From NCBI GenBank assembly GCA_021737785.1, contig JAIPDI010000035.1:1-57507 (forward strand): a stretch of DNA of 57,507 nt. Reading direction: 5' to 3'. The notes beneath the pieces were generated by a model, which was not told the DNA's origin, made no database searches, and saw only the letters and a program-made list of their open reading frames with translations. Both the position numbers and the translations under genes were made by a program. This stretch comes from Deltaproteobacteria bacterium. Lineage in GTDB: Bacteria > Desulfobacterota > DSM-4660 > Desulfatiglandales > Desulfatiglandaceae. This document shows positions 34,980 through 43,660 of this stretch, piece after piece; the first letter of the stretch is position 1, and each line of letters opens with the position of its first letter.

Positions 34980-36355
34980 GAGTTTTCTCCATCTTCTTTG
35001 ATGCCTGTCCCGGGGGTGATTTCCTCCATATTCATTCCGATCAGCCGCTCCATCCGGACGCGGGCCTGATGGTAGGCGGTGAGCGATTCCATATGGCGCA
35101 GTCGAGCGGCCACCAGGGTTCTCTGGGCATCCAGCATGTCCAGATAATCGAATTTTCCCAACCTGTAGCCCTCTCTGGTGGCCCCGAAGGCGGCCCGCGC
35201 GCCCGGGAGGACTTCATTCTGCAAAGCGGTCGCCTCCATCAAGGCCTTGGAAAGGCTCTGATAGGTTTCCGCCAGGGTGTTCACCACACTCCATTGGACG
35301 GCCCTCGCCTCCTCCCTGGCCTGAGACAATCGATCGCGGGCTTCAAGGGTCGCCCCCTGATTACGATTGAAGAGGGGTATGGGTATGGAAACCCCCATTA
35401 CAAAGGCGGTATCGTCCATCTCATTGTGGTGTTTGGCCCCGAGGCTTACGGTCAGATCGGGGATTCCCCTGGCCTTTTCCAGCTCAATCTCAGCGATCCG
35501 TTGATGGATGGTCACGGTCCACCGCGCCACGTCCGGGTTCTGGGAGATGAGGGTTTCCAGAGTGTCCAAGGGGGGGATCGGGGCAAGCGCATCCAGATCT
35601 CCCCGGGCTTCCTGGAACTGGGGGGCGGCGGCTCCCCAGTTCCCTGAAAGCCGCCTTCGGGCCGCCTGGAGATCGAATGCGGCCTGCTTCAGATCAATTT
35701 GACGCGCCGCCCTTTCGACCCTGGACTTGATTTCTTCCACCGGTGATACCTTGCCTGCCTTCACCCTTTCGGATGTGGTGTTGAAGACCTCTTCGGCAAG
35801 ATGAAGCAATTCCTTCATAAGCACGAGACGTTCCTGAGCTGAGAGGACGTCCACAAACGCAATGGCCACACGGGCCAGGACATCCGCGCGCCGAATATGG
35901 TAATCCCACCGGGCCAGATCGCGGGTGAGCGTCGCCGACGCGCTCCGCTTGGCGCGCTTTCCCCCAAGTTCAATCAACTGGTTGAGCTGAATCGTGGTCT
36001 CTGCGGCGTTGAAACCGCTCAACACCCCCGAGCCGCCGATGTCCTCTGTTTCCACCTCGATTTCAGGGTTGGGAAGGAGACCCGCCTGAAGGATGCGGCC
36101 CTCCATGGCCCGTTCTTCCCAGGAAGATGCCTTCAGATCAGGATTGTAATCCAGGGCCAGGGCGATCGCCTTTTGAAGGGTCAGGACCCCTCCATCAAGT
36201 AGGGCTTCCGTCCCAGCCCGGTCCTGAATCTCCCCGGTCGAGGGTGATTTCAACATCTGGCCCTGTGCCAGGCCCTTCGGACAATGGCAAAAGATGCCCA
36301 GCAACAGGAGGGGAATACCCATCCCCGTGGTGAATAGACTCGACTTCCAAAGCAT
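34976..36355 (-). CDS. RND efflux outer-membrane channel (CzcC/TolC family)
   Basis: 459 residues. A signal peptide (about 1-31) leads to two OEP repeats with long coiled-coil helices: first ALALDYNPDLKASSWE and the PNPEIEVETEDIGGSG strand region, later LGAKHHNEMDDTAFVMGVSIPIPLFNR. The LFNRNQG turn is a CzcC trait. The start at 36355 follows GAGGAGGTC and begins the signal peptide; the longer frame adds 36 residues without a site. A four-base overlap with the adaptor gene follows. Confidence 0.9.
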   Translation of the reverse strand: MLWKSSLFTTGMGIPLLLLGIFCHCPKGLAQGQMLKSPSTGEIQDRAGTEALLDGGVLTLQKAIALALDYNPDLKASSWEERAMEGRILQAGLLPNPEIEVETEDIGGSGVLSGFNAAETTIQLNQLIELGGKRAKRSASATLTRDLARWDYHIRRADVLARVAIAFVDVLSAQERLVLMKELLHLAEEVFNTTSERVKAGKVSPVEEIKSRVERAARQIDLKQAAFDLQAARRRLSGNWGAAAPQFQEARGDLDALAPIPPLDTLETLISQNPDVARWTVTIHQRIAEIELEKARGIPDLTVSLGAKHHNEMDDTAFVMGVSIPIPLFNRNQGATLEARDRLSQAREEARAVQWSVVNTLAETYQSLSKALMEATALQNEVLPGARAAFGATREGYRLGKFDYLDMLDAQRTLVAARLRHMESLTAYHQARVRMERLIGMNMEEITPGTGIKEDGENS

Positions 36356-36498
36356 TGCTGACCTCCTCGGTATACCCCGTCCTGCGAAAAAGAGGGCGGG
36401 CGCGTAAAACCCATTTTGGGATATGAATCCTTCGGCAGGTGCGAATGCAGACCGAAACCGCACCTGTAGGATCTTAAATGAGGGTTTTGAGGAGGTAA

Positions 36499-36918
36499 TC
36501 AGATGATCAGAACAGTGGTCTTACGAAATGCTGGGGCTCCATCATTAAGGAGGGGAAAAGAGGAACCCTTTGACCAAGGCATGGTCACATGCGACGGGGG
36601 AATGGGAGCATCACCGCACGCCAGGACCGGCGTGTTAAGGGGGGTATCGGCGTCGCCTGAAAGATTTCTGATGGCATCCAGGCTGAGCGGAATATGCCGG
36701 TAAGTGGTATCCCTGTGCGCCTCGCAGGTCTCATACCGGGATGGATCGCAGGGATGATGCCCGTGCTGGGGAAAATCGCCCGGATGAAAATGGACGGCGC
36801 CTGTTTCATGATGGATGCATTCATGAATGCAGACAAGCATTCCCTGCACCGAACCTCCGGCCAGGAGGGACCATGTCAGAATCAATATTATAAAAGGGGT
36901 AAGGGGGTTTCTTTTCAT
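36499..36918 (-). CDS. His- and Cys-rich small exported protein, first gene of the RND operon
   Basis: 139 residues. A hydrophobic N-terminus (about 6-26) acts as signal peptide or anchor, followed by a metal-binding-looking stretch with about ten His and several Cys between residues 28 and 70 (CIHECIHHETGAVHFH and HGHHPCDPSRYETCEAH). No named family was recognised. Its place directly before czcC-type genes resembles CzcI-type accessory proteins, but only by position and His content. The start at 36918 lies only about 14 bases after the predicted transcription start, so this is a nearly leaderless message. Confidence 0.72.
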   Translation of the reverse strand: MKRNPLTPFIILILTWSLLAGGSVQGMLVCIHECIHHETGAVHFHPGDFPQHGHHPCDPSRYETCEAHRDTTYRHIPLSLDAIRNLSGDADTPLNTPVLACGDAPIPPSHVTMPWSKGSSFPLLNDGAPAFRKTTVLII

Positions 36919-36938
36919 ATTTTCAATGCTCGTGTAAA

Positions 36939-36967
36939 AATATAGTCTTAACGGACCCATCTGTCAA
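36939..36967 (-). promoter_or_regulatory. Sigma-70-type promoter of the RND metal-efflux operon
   Basis: On the minus strand, TTGACA (36967-36962), a 17-base spacer and TATATT (36944-36939). Initiation would be near 36932. The 17-base spacing argues against a MerR-type (19-base) metal-regulated promoter. Confidence 0.75.
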
Positions 36968-37079
36968 CAGGTCATCGGCACCGAGCGTCCGGAGAATTTT
37001 TTGAGCAATCAAATTATTTCCGAAGCCGCCATGAAAAAGGAACCACCGGACATTATTCCAGGATATGTTGGCCGCGGTA

Positions 37080-38396
37080 TCAGAAAAAATACCGAAGCCG
37101 GAATTCCGCGCGCCAGTCACTCTGCTTTTCGCCGAACTCGGTCTGGTCCCCTCCCACGGGGATAACGCCCCGGAGCCTCAGTTCCAGGTTTGTGACGGGG
37201 CTGTAGTTGAGTTCGGGGATCAGGTTGAAGCTCCGGTCATTGAGGCAGACCATGGTGGTGAAGGCCGGGGTAAAGTAGAGGATGTCAAAGGGTTCTTTCT
37301 GCATAAGCCTGAGATAGAGGTAGTCCTTGAGCGGGTTGCGCCAGGTAAAGCCTTCTTTGGTGAGCCGGTTGATGGGGCCGAATAGGGAACGATCACCGGT
37401 CTGCTTGTAGGTGTCGTAGCCCCGCTCAATATAGGCGTACAGGTTCTTGAGATCGGCCGGGTCCACGCCCTCGCCGTTGTGGTAGTATTCAAAGATGGCG
37501 GTCAGATCGGTTTCCGTGAGATACCGCATCCCCACCAGATAACTCCAGACATCGGATTCATGGGTCAGGACCTGGCCGTTTTCCAGAAAGGTCATCTCCT
37601 GGAAATCCTGGATCCAGGCAACCTCGCCATGGATCTCCAGATTGGAGAGAAGGTTTTTGGAGAAGTCAAATCCCCATCTGGAGGTACGGCTGTCCCCGGT
37701 AAAGAAAACGAGGTCCAGGTCCGTGTCCCAGAGGAGGGCATAGAGCTTGGCCGCCACATTCAAGTGGCCGGTCTTCCCGAAGTCGTCGTTGAGGTCCTCG
37801 TAGACGGGAAGGATTATCGGGGTGAAGGCCAGGGTTTGGAGCGGCCCGTCAAAACTCCGGATGAAATCCCCCCCAAGAATATAGTAGCCTTCGAGGGCCT
37901 CTTCCGGGTCTTCCGGGTCCTTGGGACGATCCACAAAGGCGACCGGATTCCAGGCATATCCTTTCCCCCACTTGGTCACCCGCTTGCCTGCTTCCACGGC
38001 CATGTGCGGACCGGGCTTATAGGAAAGAAACCCTTCCATAAGGGTCATTTCGCCATGCCACCCGTCATGGTCGTGGATGAGAAAACTGTCCAGCCTGGCA
38101 AAGGCGCTCAGGTCTCCATAGTGTAGCGATCCTTCCAGCCGGGCCCCCACATCCGACTCCTCAAGGGCCGCCCCGGGCTCGTCCGGGAAGAACCGGAGCT
38201 TATATAGGGGGGAATCGCGGTCAAGCCCGGACACAGTGGGTTGGGCCTGGAGAAACCCGCCGAACGTATAGGGCTTCCTCTCCACCTCCTTTTCAATCTC
38301 GGAAAGGTCAAAGGTGGGGGGTTCCTCCGCCATGGATGTTCCGCACAGGAGGCCGACCAGACTCAGGGTCGCCATGAGGACCACCCCTATCCTCAT
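37080..38396 (-). CDS. Outer-membrane beta-barrel protein (DUF1302-like)
   Basis: 438 residues. A signal peptide (about 1-23) is followed by many alternating amphipathic strands with aromatic girdle residues, ending in the classical C-terminal Phe (FRLRYFF) read by the BAM complex. It resembles the DUF1302 and related large barrels often encoded with a LolA-like protein and an FtsX permease in Desulfobacterota. Ligand and role are unknown. It overlaps the LolA-like gene by four bases (ATGA), implying joint expression. Confidence 0.8.
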   Translation of the reverse strand: MRIGVVLMATLSLVGLLCGTSMAEEPPTFDLSEIEKEVERKPYTFGGFLQAQPTVSGLDRDSPLYKLRFFPDEPGAALEESDVGARLEGSLHYGDLSAFARLDSFLIHDHDGWHGEMTLMEGFLSYKPGPHMAVEAGKRVTKWGKGYAWNPVAFVDRPKDPEDPEEALEGYYILGGDFIRSFDGPLQTLAFTPIILPVYEDLNDDFGKTGHLNVAAKLYALLWDTDLDLVFFTGDSRTSRWGFDFSKNLLSNLEIHGEVAWIQDFQEMTFLENGQVLTHESDVWSYLVGMRYLTETDLTAIFEYYHNGEGVDPADLKNLYAYIERGYDTYKQTGDRSLFGPINRLTKEGFTWRNPLKDYLYLRLMQKEPFDILYFTPAFTTMVCLNDRSFNLIPELNYSPVTNLELRLRGVIPVGGDQTEFGEKQSDWRAEFRLRYFF

Positions 38397-39127
38397 CGAA
38401 GGCTCTCGAGTCTCGACATGAAGTTGAGGGTGAACGCCTCGTCCGGGATCTCCCTTGCCTCAATTTTGGCAAAGATCATGTAGGAGCGATATCCCTTGTA
38501 AAGCGGGCTGTCCGTCTCCATCACTGCCGGCCGCACAATCCCTCCCCCAAAGTCCTTCATCTCTTTGAAATAGAGGGTCTTGATGAGCATGGCGGCCTCG
38601 GTCAGACATTCGATTTTGGTGGGGAGCACCTTCTCCTTGTCCACCCACATGCGGAGCTGGTCATAGGCCACGGTCTTCGTCTTGGCCTTCAGGTGGAGAA
38701 GATGTTCCTTTTCCTGGTCCTCCACCCGAGTCACGTCATACTCTTGGGTGTAGTCCAGTTGCAGGATATCCGAGTTGTTGAAAACGCCGCCCACAACCGA
38801 TTGAAGGCTTGTGATGCGGACCGGCTTTCCCACATTGGGGATGTAGAGCCACATGTTTTCTCCCAGCCTCAGGGTGGTCCGACCCTTGTCGCTGGCGGGG
38901 GAGATAAAGAGACCCGCGATCTTATCTCTTCCCTTTTTCACCGTAAAGAGGATGAACTCCTTCTTCCTGCCGTCCGGCTCCACGTTGACGAGCTTCCGGT
39001 ACATCTCGTAGGAATCGGGCGCCAGATTTTTATCCACCTGGGCCAGGATCTCGTTTCCATCCATTGCATAGGCCGGGGTTGTCAGCGCCAGCAGGACTAA
39101 AATAATGAAAAAAAAGGTCTTCGTCAT
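38393..39127 (-). CDS. LolA-like outer-membrane lipoprotein-sorting family protein
   Basis: 244 residues. A signal peptide (1-21, ending PAYA) and a half-barrel fold with alternating strands: DSYEMYRKLV, KEFILFTVKKGRDKIAGLF, MWLYIPNVGKPVRI and AYDQLRMWVDKEKVLPTKIE. The match is to the LolA_like family that accompanies ABC permeases rather than to E. coli LolA itself. It would carry a lipid or lipoprotein across the periplasm between the FtsX permease (next gene upstream) and the barrel protein (next downstream). The cargo is unknown. Confidence 0.85.
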   Translation of the reverse strand: MTKTFFFIILVLLALTTPAYAMDGNEILAQVDKNLAPDSYEMYRKLVNVEPDGRKKEFILFTVKKGRDKIAGLFISPASDKGRTTLRLGENMWLYIPNVGKPVRITSLQSVVGGVFNNSDILQLDYTQEYDVTRVEDQEKEHLLHLKAKTKTVAYDQLRMWVDKEKVLPTKIECLTEAAMLIKTLYFKEMKDFGGGIVRPAVMETDSPLYKGYRSYMIFAKIEAREIPDEAFTLNFMSRLESLR

Positions 39128-39238
39128 TCTAAACTCCTATCCTTAACCGCGAGAGACCCAAAAGAACTCTCTGAAAGTTGAACAACAATGGTTCGTTTTA
39201 TTTCCTTACGCCTTGCGCCTCGTCCCTCCAGCCTTTCA

Positions 39239-40477
39239 TTATACATGCCCCAGGGCCTCGATAGGGTCCATCCGTGCGGCCTTGAGGGCTGGCTGCAAAC
39301 TTGCCAGGATGGACACGCCAATGACGATCCCCGAAATGGTGATGAGCGCCGCGGGATCGATGGTCGGCGCAAGGATGAGCCCGGTCTGCCGCCCGAAGTC
39401 AAAGGATATTCGTGCCCCATGGAGGGCGTAAATCGTCACACCGCTCAGGATGCTCCCGATGACGGCGCCGATGGCCCCCATGAGGAACCCTTCCAGAAGG
39501 AACATGGCGAGGATCTTCCTCGGCAGGGTCCCGATGGCGGCGATGGTCCCGATCTCCCGGACCCTTTCGTACACGGCCATGATCATCACGTTCATGATGC
39601 TGATGAGCACAATGGCCACCAGCATGATCTTGACGAACAGGGTCATCATGTCGATCATGCGGGCGATATTGTAGAAGGGTGAAATTTTCTCCCAGGTATG
39701 CACGTCAAAGATGGGCTTACCCTCCTTGTTCACATCGCCGGAAAGCCTTCCCGCCAGGGCAGCGAATACCTCATGAAGCCTTCCGAAATCCTTGACCCTC
39801 ACGGCGATCTCGCTGATCTCGGGCGCCTCCATCCTCAGGATGTCCACGGCGTCATCCATGTGGACGTATCCGTCCCTCCCGCCGGGGCCGGTGGCGCTCT
39901 CCAGGATCGCGCCCACCTTGAGCTGTTTCCCGTTCACCGATCCATCCCGGTTGGTGGCGATGACCACCACCATGTCTCCCACCTTCACCTTCATGCCCCT
40001 GGCAAGAAGCTCCGGTACAAAAATCTCCCCCTTTTTGAGCGCTTTTTCACCTTCGATGACCCTGGACAGGAGGAGCGGGACCGTTTTTGCTTCCATTTCC
40101 GGATCCACTCCATTGAGCCGTATATTGGTGGTTTCAATGAAGTTGCTGAACATGCCGCCGAATTTGATCCTTTTAGAGTAGGCCTCAATCTCCGGCATCT
40201 CCTTCAGTACGGCTTCAACCTTTCGAACGGCCCCCGGTTTCAGGTTCATGGTAAGCGGCAGGGTGTCGATGGCGGCCAGATATCCTTTCCGATGAATCTG
40301 CAAATGACCCACAAAGGAATCCGTGATCTGGCCGATCATCATCCCCTTGAAGGAGCCTGTGACTGCCACGAAGCCCGTCACGAACAGGACCCCGATGACG
40401 ATGAGGGACAGGGTCAACAGGGTTCTCCTCTTGTACCGGAACAGGTTCCTTCCTGCAATCTTGATGAGATTAGCCAT
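39239..40477 (-). CDS. FtsX/LolCE-family ABC permease (third permease)
   Basis: 412 residues with the MacB/LolC layout: one N-terminal helix after NLFRYKRRTLLTLSLI, a large periplasmic domain (about 45-265), then three C-terminal helices with the FtsX core VFERVREIGTIAAIGTLPRKI-type motif (here VYERVREIG). It ends IEALGHV. Mechanotransmission permeases of this type extract lipids or lipoproteins rather than forming a channel. It overlaps its ATPase by eight bases and precedes the LolA-like gene. Confidence 0.9.
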   Translation of the reverse strand: MANLIKIAGRNLFRYKRRTLLTLSLIVIGVLFVTGFVAVTGSFKGMMIGQITDSFVGHLQIHRKGYLAAIDTLPLTMNLKPGAVRKVEAVLKEMPEIEAYSKRIKFGGMFSNFIETTNIRLNGVDPEMEAKTVPLLLSRVIEGEKALKKGEIFVPELLARGMKVKVGDMVVVIATNRDGSVNGKQLKVGAILESATGPGGRDGYVHMDDAVDILRMEAPEISEIAVRVKDFGRLHEVFAALAGRLSGDVNKEGKPIFDVHTWEKISPFYNIARMIDMMTLFVKIMLVAIVLISIMNVMIMAVYERVREIGTIAAIGTLPRKILAMFLLEGFLMGAIGAVIGSILSGVTIYALHGARISFDFGRQTGLILAPTIDPAALITISGIVIGVSILASLQPALKAARMDPIEALGHV

Positions 40478-41174
40478 TGCCTCGCCCTCCGTTGGTTCCG
40501 TTTGTTTTTAACACGCCATCTTCGATGCGGTAGATCCGCTCGGCTTCCCCGATGATCCGGTGGTCATGGGTTGAAAACACAAAGGTGGTCTCCAATTCAT
40601 CCCGGATCTTCTTCATAAGCCTGAGGATCCCCATGGCCGTGTCGTGGTCCAGATTGGCCGTGGGTTCGTCGGCAAGCACCAGTTGGGGATGGGTCACCAG
40701 CGCCCTGGCAATGGCCACCCGCTGCTTCTGCCCGCCTGAGAGCTGGTCGGGCCGCTTTTTCTGCTGATCGCTCATCCCCACGGCCGCAAGAAGGTCCTCC
40801 ACTTGTTTCCGCCGTCCGGATGCGGGGATATTCCGGACCACGATCAAGGGATATTCCACGTTCTCATAGGCGGTAAGTATGGGGATCAGGTTGAAGCTCT
40901 GAAAGATGAACCCGATGTGCGCTCCCCTGAAAAGGGCCGCATCCGTCTTGCCGAGCCCCGACACATCCATCCCGGCCACAAAAAGCCTGCCCCCGGACGG
41001 CTTGTCGAGACAGCCGATGAGATTCAGGAGCGTCGTTTTTCCGCTCCCCGAGGGTCCCACAAAAGAAACAAAGGCCCTTTTTTCAATGGAGAAGTTCACC
41101 TCTTTCAAGGCCTGTATGGACACCTCCCCGCTTTGATAGACCTTGCTTACATCTTTTCCCACGATCAGTTCCAA
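40470..41174 (-). CDS. LolD/MacB-type ABC ATPase (second ATPase)
   Basis: 234 residues. Walker A GPSGSGKTT (40-48), Q-loop IFQSFNLIP, signature LSGGQKQRV and Walker B LVLADEPT are intact, as in LolD. The start is taken as TTG at 41174, six bases after GGAGGTG, giving an N-terminus that lines up with LolD; the longer ATG frame (41237) adds 21 residues without homology. It partners the permease that follows with an eight-base overlap. Confidence 0.9.
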   Translation of the reverse strand: MELIVGKDVSKVYQSGEVSIQALKEVNFSIEKRAFVSFVGPSGSGKTTLLNLIGCLDKPSGGRLFVAGMDVSGLGKTDAALFRGAHIGFIFQSFNLIPILTAYENVEYPLIVVRNIPASGRRKQVEDLLAAVGMSDQQKKRPDQLSGGQKQRVAIARALVTHPQLVLADEPTANLDHDTAMGILRLMKKIRDELETTFVFSTHDHRIIGEAERIYRIEDGVLKTNGTNGGRGNG

Positions 41175-41329
41175 TATACACCTCCGTTCATGTGGTTGAA
41201 AAAACATCTGAAGAGAAATTTCTTTCTTCGTGATCATCCCAGGCCAGCCTGCTCCACATGGCGAGCCTTATGATATCACGCCAAACCCCCTGATCGGCAC
41301 ATCGGTCGGTAAAGTCAACTTACCGATCT

Positions 41330-42568
41330 TCACAGCCTCCTCAGTATGTCCGCGGGTTTCATCCGCGCGGTACGCCTTCCCATGAACCAACTGGCCAGGC
41401 CTCCTGCAAGAAGAGACAAAGCCAAGGAGGCTGAAACCAGACCTGCGGATACGCTCACGGGAAGTCGAACAAGCTGGGAGGCGGCCTCCGGGTCCTTGGC
41501 AAAGGCGGGCATCAGATTCACTTCCCAGGGAGTGGAGACCGGAATGGAGAGAAATCCCAGGAGATAAGAGATGCCATATCCGGCCATGACCCCTAAAATA
41601 CCTCCCAGGAGAGCCTGCAGCAAGACCTCTCCCATCAGTTGTTTTTGAATGTCTTTCTCTCTCCAGCCTACGGCCTTGAGGATGCCGATCTCGCTCGAAC
41701 GGGCCACAAGGTTGGAGAGCATGGTCTTGATGATCAGGAATATGGCGCCTGCCAGGGCGGCCACGGAGACGAGCAGGGAAAATTGATCTGAGATCTTGGA
41801 GACTCCCCCCATGAGCTCGAGAAATGAGTCTGAGCTCGTGACCGAAACCCCGCTCAGTTCTTTGGAAATCCGGGTTTTGACCCGGCCAAGAAGGGAGGGG
41901 GTCTTGAGGTGCAAATAGACCACGTTGACACCTCTTGTCTCTCCGGAAAAGACAGTCTGGGCATCTGCAAGGGACAGGTAGATATTGGCTGAGGCGATTT
42001 GAGACCCTTCCTTGACATCGAGGAGCCCGACTATCTTGAAAGATCGCTCCCCAATGGGAAAAGAACCTCCCGGCCGAGCGTGGCGAAACTTGGCATAGTG
42101 CTTTTCCAGAACGGCCTCTCCGGGATTTTCTGGAAATCGGCCTTCCTTGAGCCATTCCTTCACCTTGACCGGTCCCAGATTAGGTTGGGCCGTGTCCACG
42201 CCCATGATGGTCCGGAACCCACCCTGGTCGAATTCCCAGAGCAGCAGAGAAGCGGCCATCGAATCAATACCGGCAATGGTTTTGAGATTCTCAAGATCCC
42301 GGACTGAAAGAAGCTGATTGGAAAAGGGCACGCGGATGCCCCGCATCGACGCGGGAGACTGCGCCGAGTCTACGGCCCGCCTTTCCGGCCGCTGCACGAC
42401 CAGATCGGCTCCAAGGTTCTTTAAGGGGAGGCTGACCGCATCCTGGTAGGCAGTGGATACGGCATTGATGGAGACAAAGAGGCTGATCCCGATTGCGATA
42501 CCCAGCACATTCACGAGGGTGCGGTGCCGGTGATGTCGCAACTCATTCCACACGTAGCGATAATTCAT
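41330..42568 (-). CDS. FtsX/LolCE-family ABC permease (second permease)
   Basis: 412 residues, paralogous to the permease at 43.65-44.90 kb: both open with an N-terminal RTL-x-N/A-V-x-GI/LSIGI helix, share LPLKNLGADLVVQR / PLQEIGADVTVQR, VGLLDVKEGSQIASANIYLSLADAQ / VGLVDASRATKLAVANVYLPLADAQ, EIG-LKAVGW and end in KP-(A/S)-(D/E)-(I/V)-L-R. The two presumably form a LolCE-like heterodimer. It follows the thioredoxin-fold gene by seven bases. It carries no ATPase of its own directly adjacent other than the shared upstream one. Confidence 0.9.
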   Translation of the reverse strand: MNYRYVWNELRHHRHRTLVNVLGIAIGISLFVSINAVSTAYQDAVSLPLKNLGADLVVQRPERRAVDSAQSPASMRGIRVPFSNQLLSVRDLENLKTIAGIDSMAASLLLWEFDQGGFRTIMGVDTAQPNLGPVKVKEWLKEGRFPENPGEAVLEKHYAKFRHARPGGSFPIGERSFKIVGLLDVKEGSQIASANIYLSLADAQTVFSGETRGVNVVYLHLKTPSLLGRVKTRISKELSGVSVTSSDSFLELMGGVSKISDQFSLLVSVAALAGAIFLIIKTMLSNLVARSSEIGILKAVGWREKDIQKQLMGEVLLQALLGGILGVMAGYGISYLLGFLSIPVSTPWEVNLMPAFAKDPEAASQLVRLPVSVSAGLVSASLALSLLAGGLASWFMGRRTARMKPADILRRL

Positions 42569-42575
42569 AGGTCCC

Positions 42576-42995
42576 TCACTTATTCCCGGTCAATTGATCC
42601 AGGACCTTCTGCAGGTCCGTGAGTGTCCATTTTCCCTGAAAAAACCGGGGACCTGACCCTGTGGGAAATCCCGCGAAGATGATCTCTTTGCCGTCTATCT
42701 GGAACTGGACCCGATCGTCTAACCAGATGACCAGGGGAATGTGCCGGCGAATTCCTTTCTTTGCCATGAACGCCTCTCCCTCCCGGCTCTCAAAGTCATA
42801 CCAGGAGACCCTGATCCTGTCTCCGTAAGCAGAGAAGACGGCTTTAATCCTGTCGAGCGTGTCCATAAGAGGGCCGTGGTTCATGTAAAGCACCTCGACC
42901 CTGCTGGTCGTTGCAGCATAGGCGCTTGCACCGTAAGTGCTTGAAAAAAAGGAGATGAAAGCCAGCAGCAGGCAACCTAAAAGAATCTTTTTCAT
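42576..42995 (-). CDS. Exported thioredoxin-fold protein lacking redox cysteines
   Basis: 139 residues. A signal peptide (about 1-27) is followed by a beta-alpha-beta start (RVEVLYMNHGPLMDTLDRIKAVF), a strand-rich middle and a helix at the C-terminus, resembling a thioredoxin-like fold. Where thioredoxins carry CxxC there is NHGPLM; the mature protein has no Cys, so it cannot be a disulfide enzyme. It may be a ligand- or partner-binding component of the ABC system. It overlaps the ATPase gene by four bases upstream and is followed by the second permease seven bases later. The fold call is tentative. Confidence 0.65.
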   Translation of the reverse strand: MKKILLGCLLLAFISFFSSTYGASAYAATTSRVEVLYMNHGPLMDTLDRIKAVFSAYGDRIRVSWYDFESREGEAFMAKKGIRRHIPLVIWLDDRVQFQIDGKEIIFAGFPTGSGPRFFQGKWTLTDLQKVLDQLTGNK

Positions 42996-43660
42996 GATAT
43001 AACCTCTCCGTCATGCATGCGTATGAGCCGATCCGCTTGTTCGGCGAGCTCGGCCTCGTGGGTAACCATGAGAATGGCCACCCCTTCTTCCCTGTGCAGT
43101 CTTCTTAAGATATCCATAATGGCGTCGCCGGTTGCGGAATCCAGGTTGCCGGTGGGTTCATCGGCGAAAACGATCTTGGGATGATTGATCAGGGCCCGGG
43201 CAATGGCCACCCGCTGCTTCTCTCCGCCTGAGAGGGCCGAAGGAAGGTGGTCCATCCTTTGTCCCAGTTCCATCTGATCCAGGAGTTCGGACGCCCGCCT
43301 GCGTCGCTCGTCGCCTGTCATCTTCATTGGAAACAGAGGCAGTGCCACGTTTTCCCATGCGGAAAGGGTGGGGATCAGGTTAAAAGACTGGAAAATGAAA
43401 CCCACGTTCTCCCGGCGAAAGAGCGCCAGCTCATCCTCGGTGGCGCCGTTGATCTTCTTGCCGTTGAGGACAACATCCCCCTTTGTAGGACGCTCCAATC
43501 CGGAGAGAAGAGAAAGCAGGGTCGTCTTGCCACAGCCGGATTTTCCCACGAGACAAACAAATTCTCCTGTATCAATGCGGATCGAAACCCCTTTCACCAC
43601 CTCAAGGGTTTCATATTTCTTGCTCAAATCCATGCCCGATAAAATCGTCGATCTACTCAT
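42992..43660 (-). CDS. LolD/MacB-type ABC ATPase (first ATPase)
   Basis: 222 residues. Walker A GKSGCGKTT (39-47), Q-loop FQSFNLIP, signature LSGGE (144-148) and Walker B VFADEPTGNLD are all intact. Its start overlaps the end of the first permease by eight bases, and its end overlaps the thioredoxin-fold gene by four. As the only ATPase next to two paralogous permeases it probably energises both. Confidence 0.92.
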   Translation of the reverse strand: MSRSTILSGMDLSKKYETLEVVKGVSIRIDTGEFVCLVGKSGCGKTTLLSLLSGLERPTKGDVVLNGKKINGATEDELALFRRENVGFIFQSFNLIPTLSAWENVALPLFPMKMTGDERRRRASELLDQMELGQRMDHLPSALSGGEKQRVAIARALINHPKIVFADEPTGNLDSATGDAIMDILRRLHREEGVAILMVTHEAELAEQADRLIRMHDGEVIS

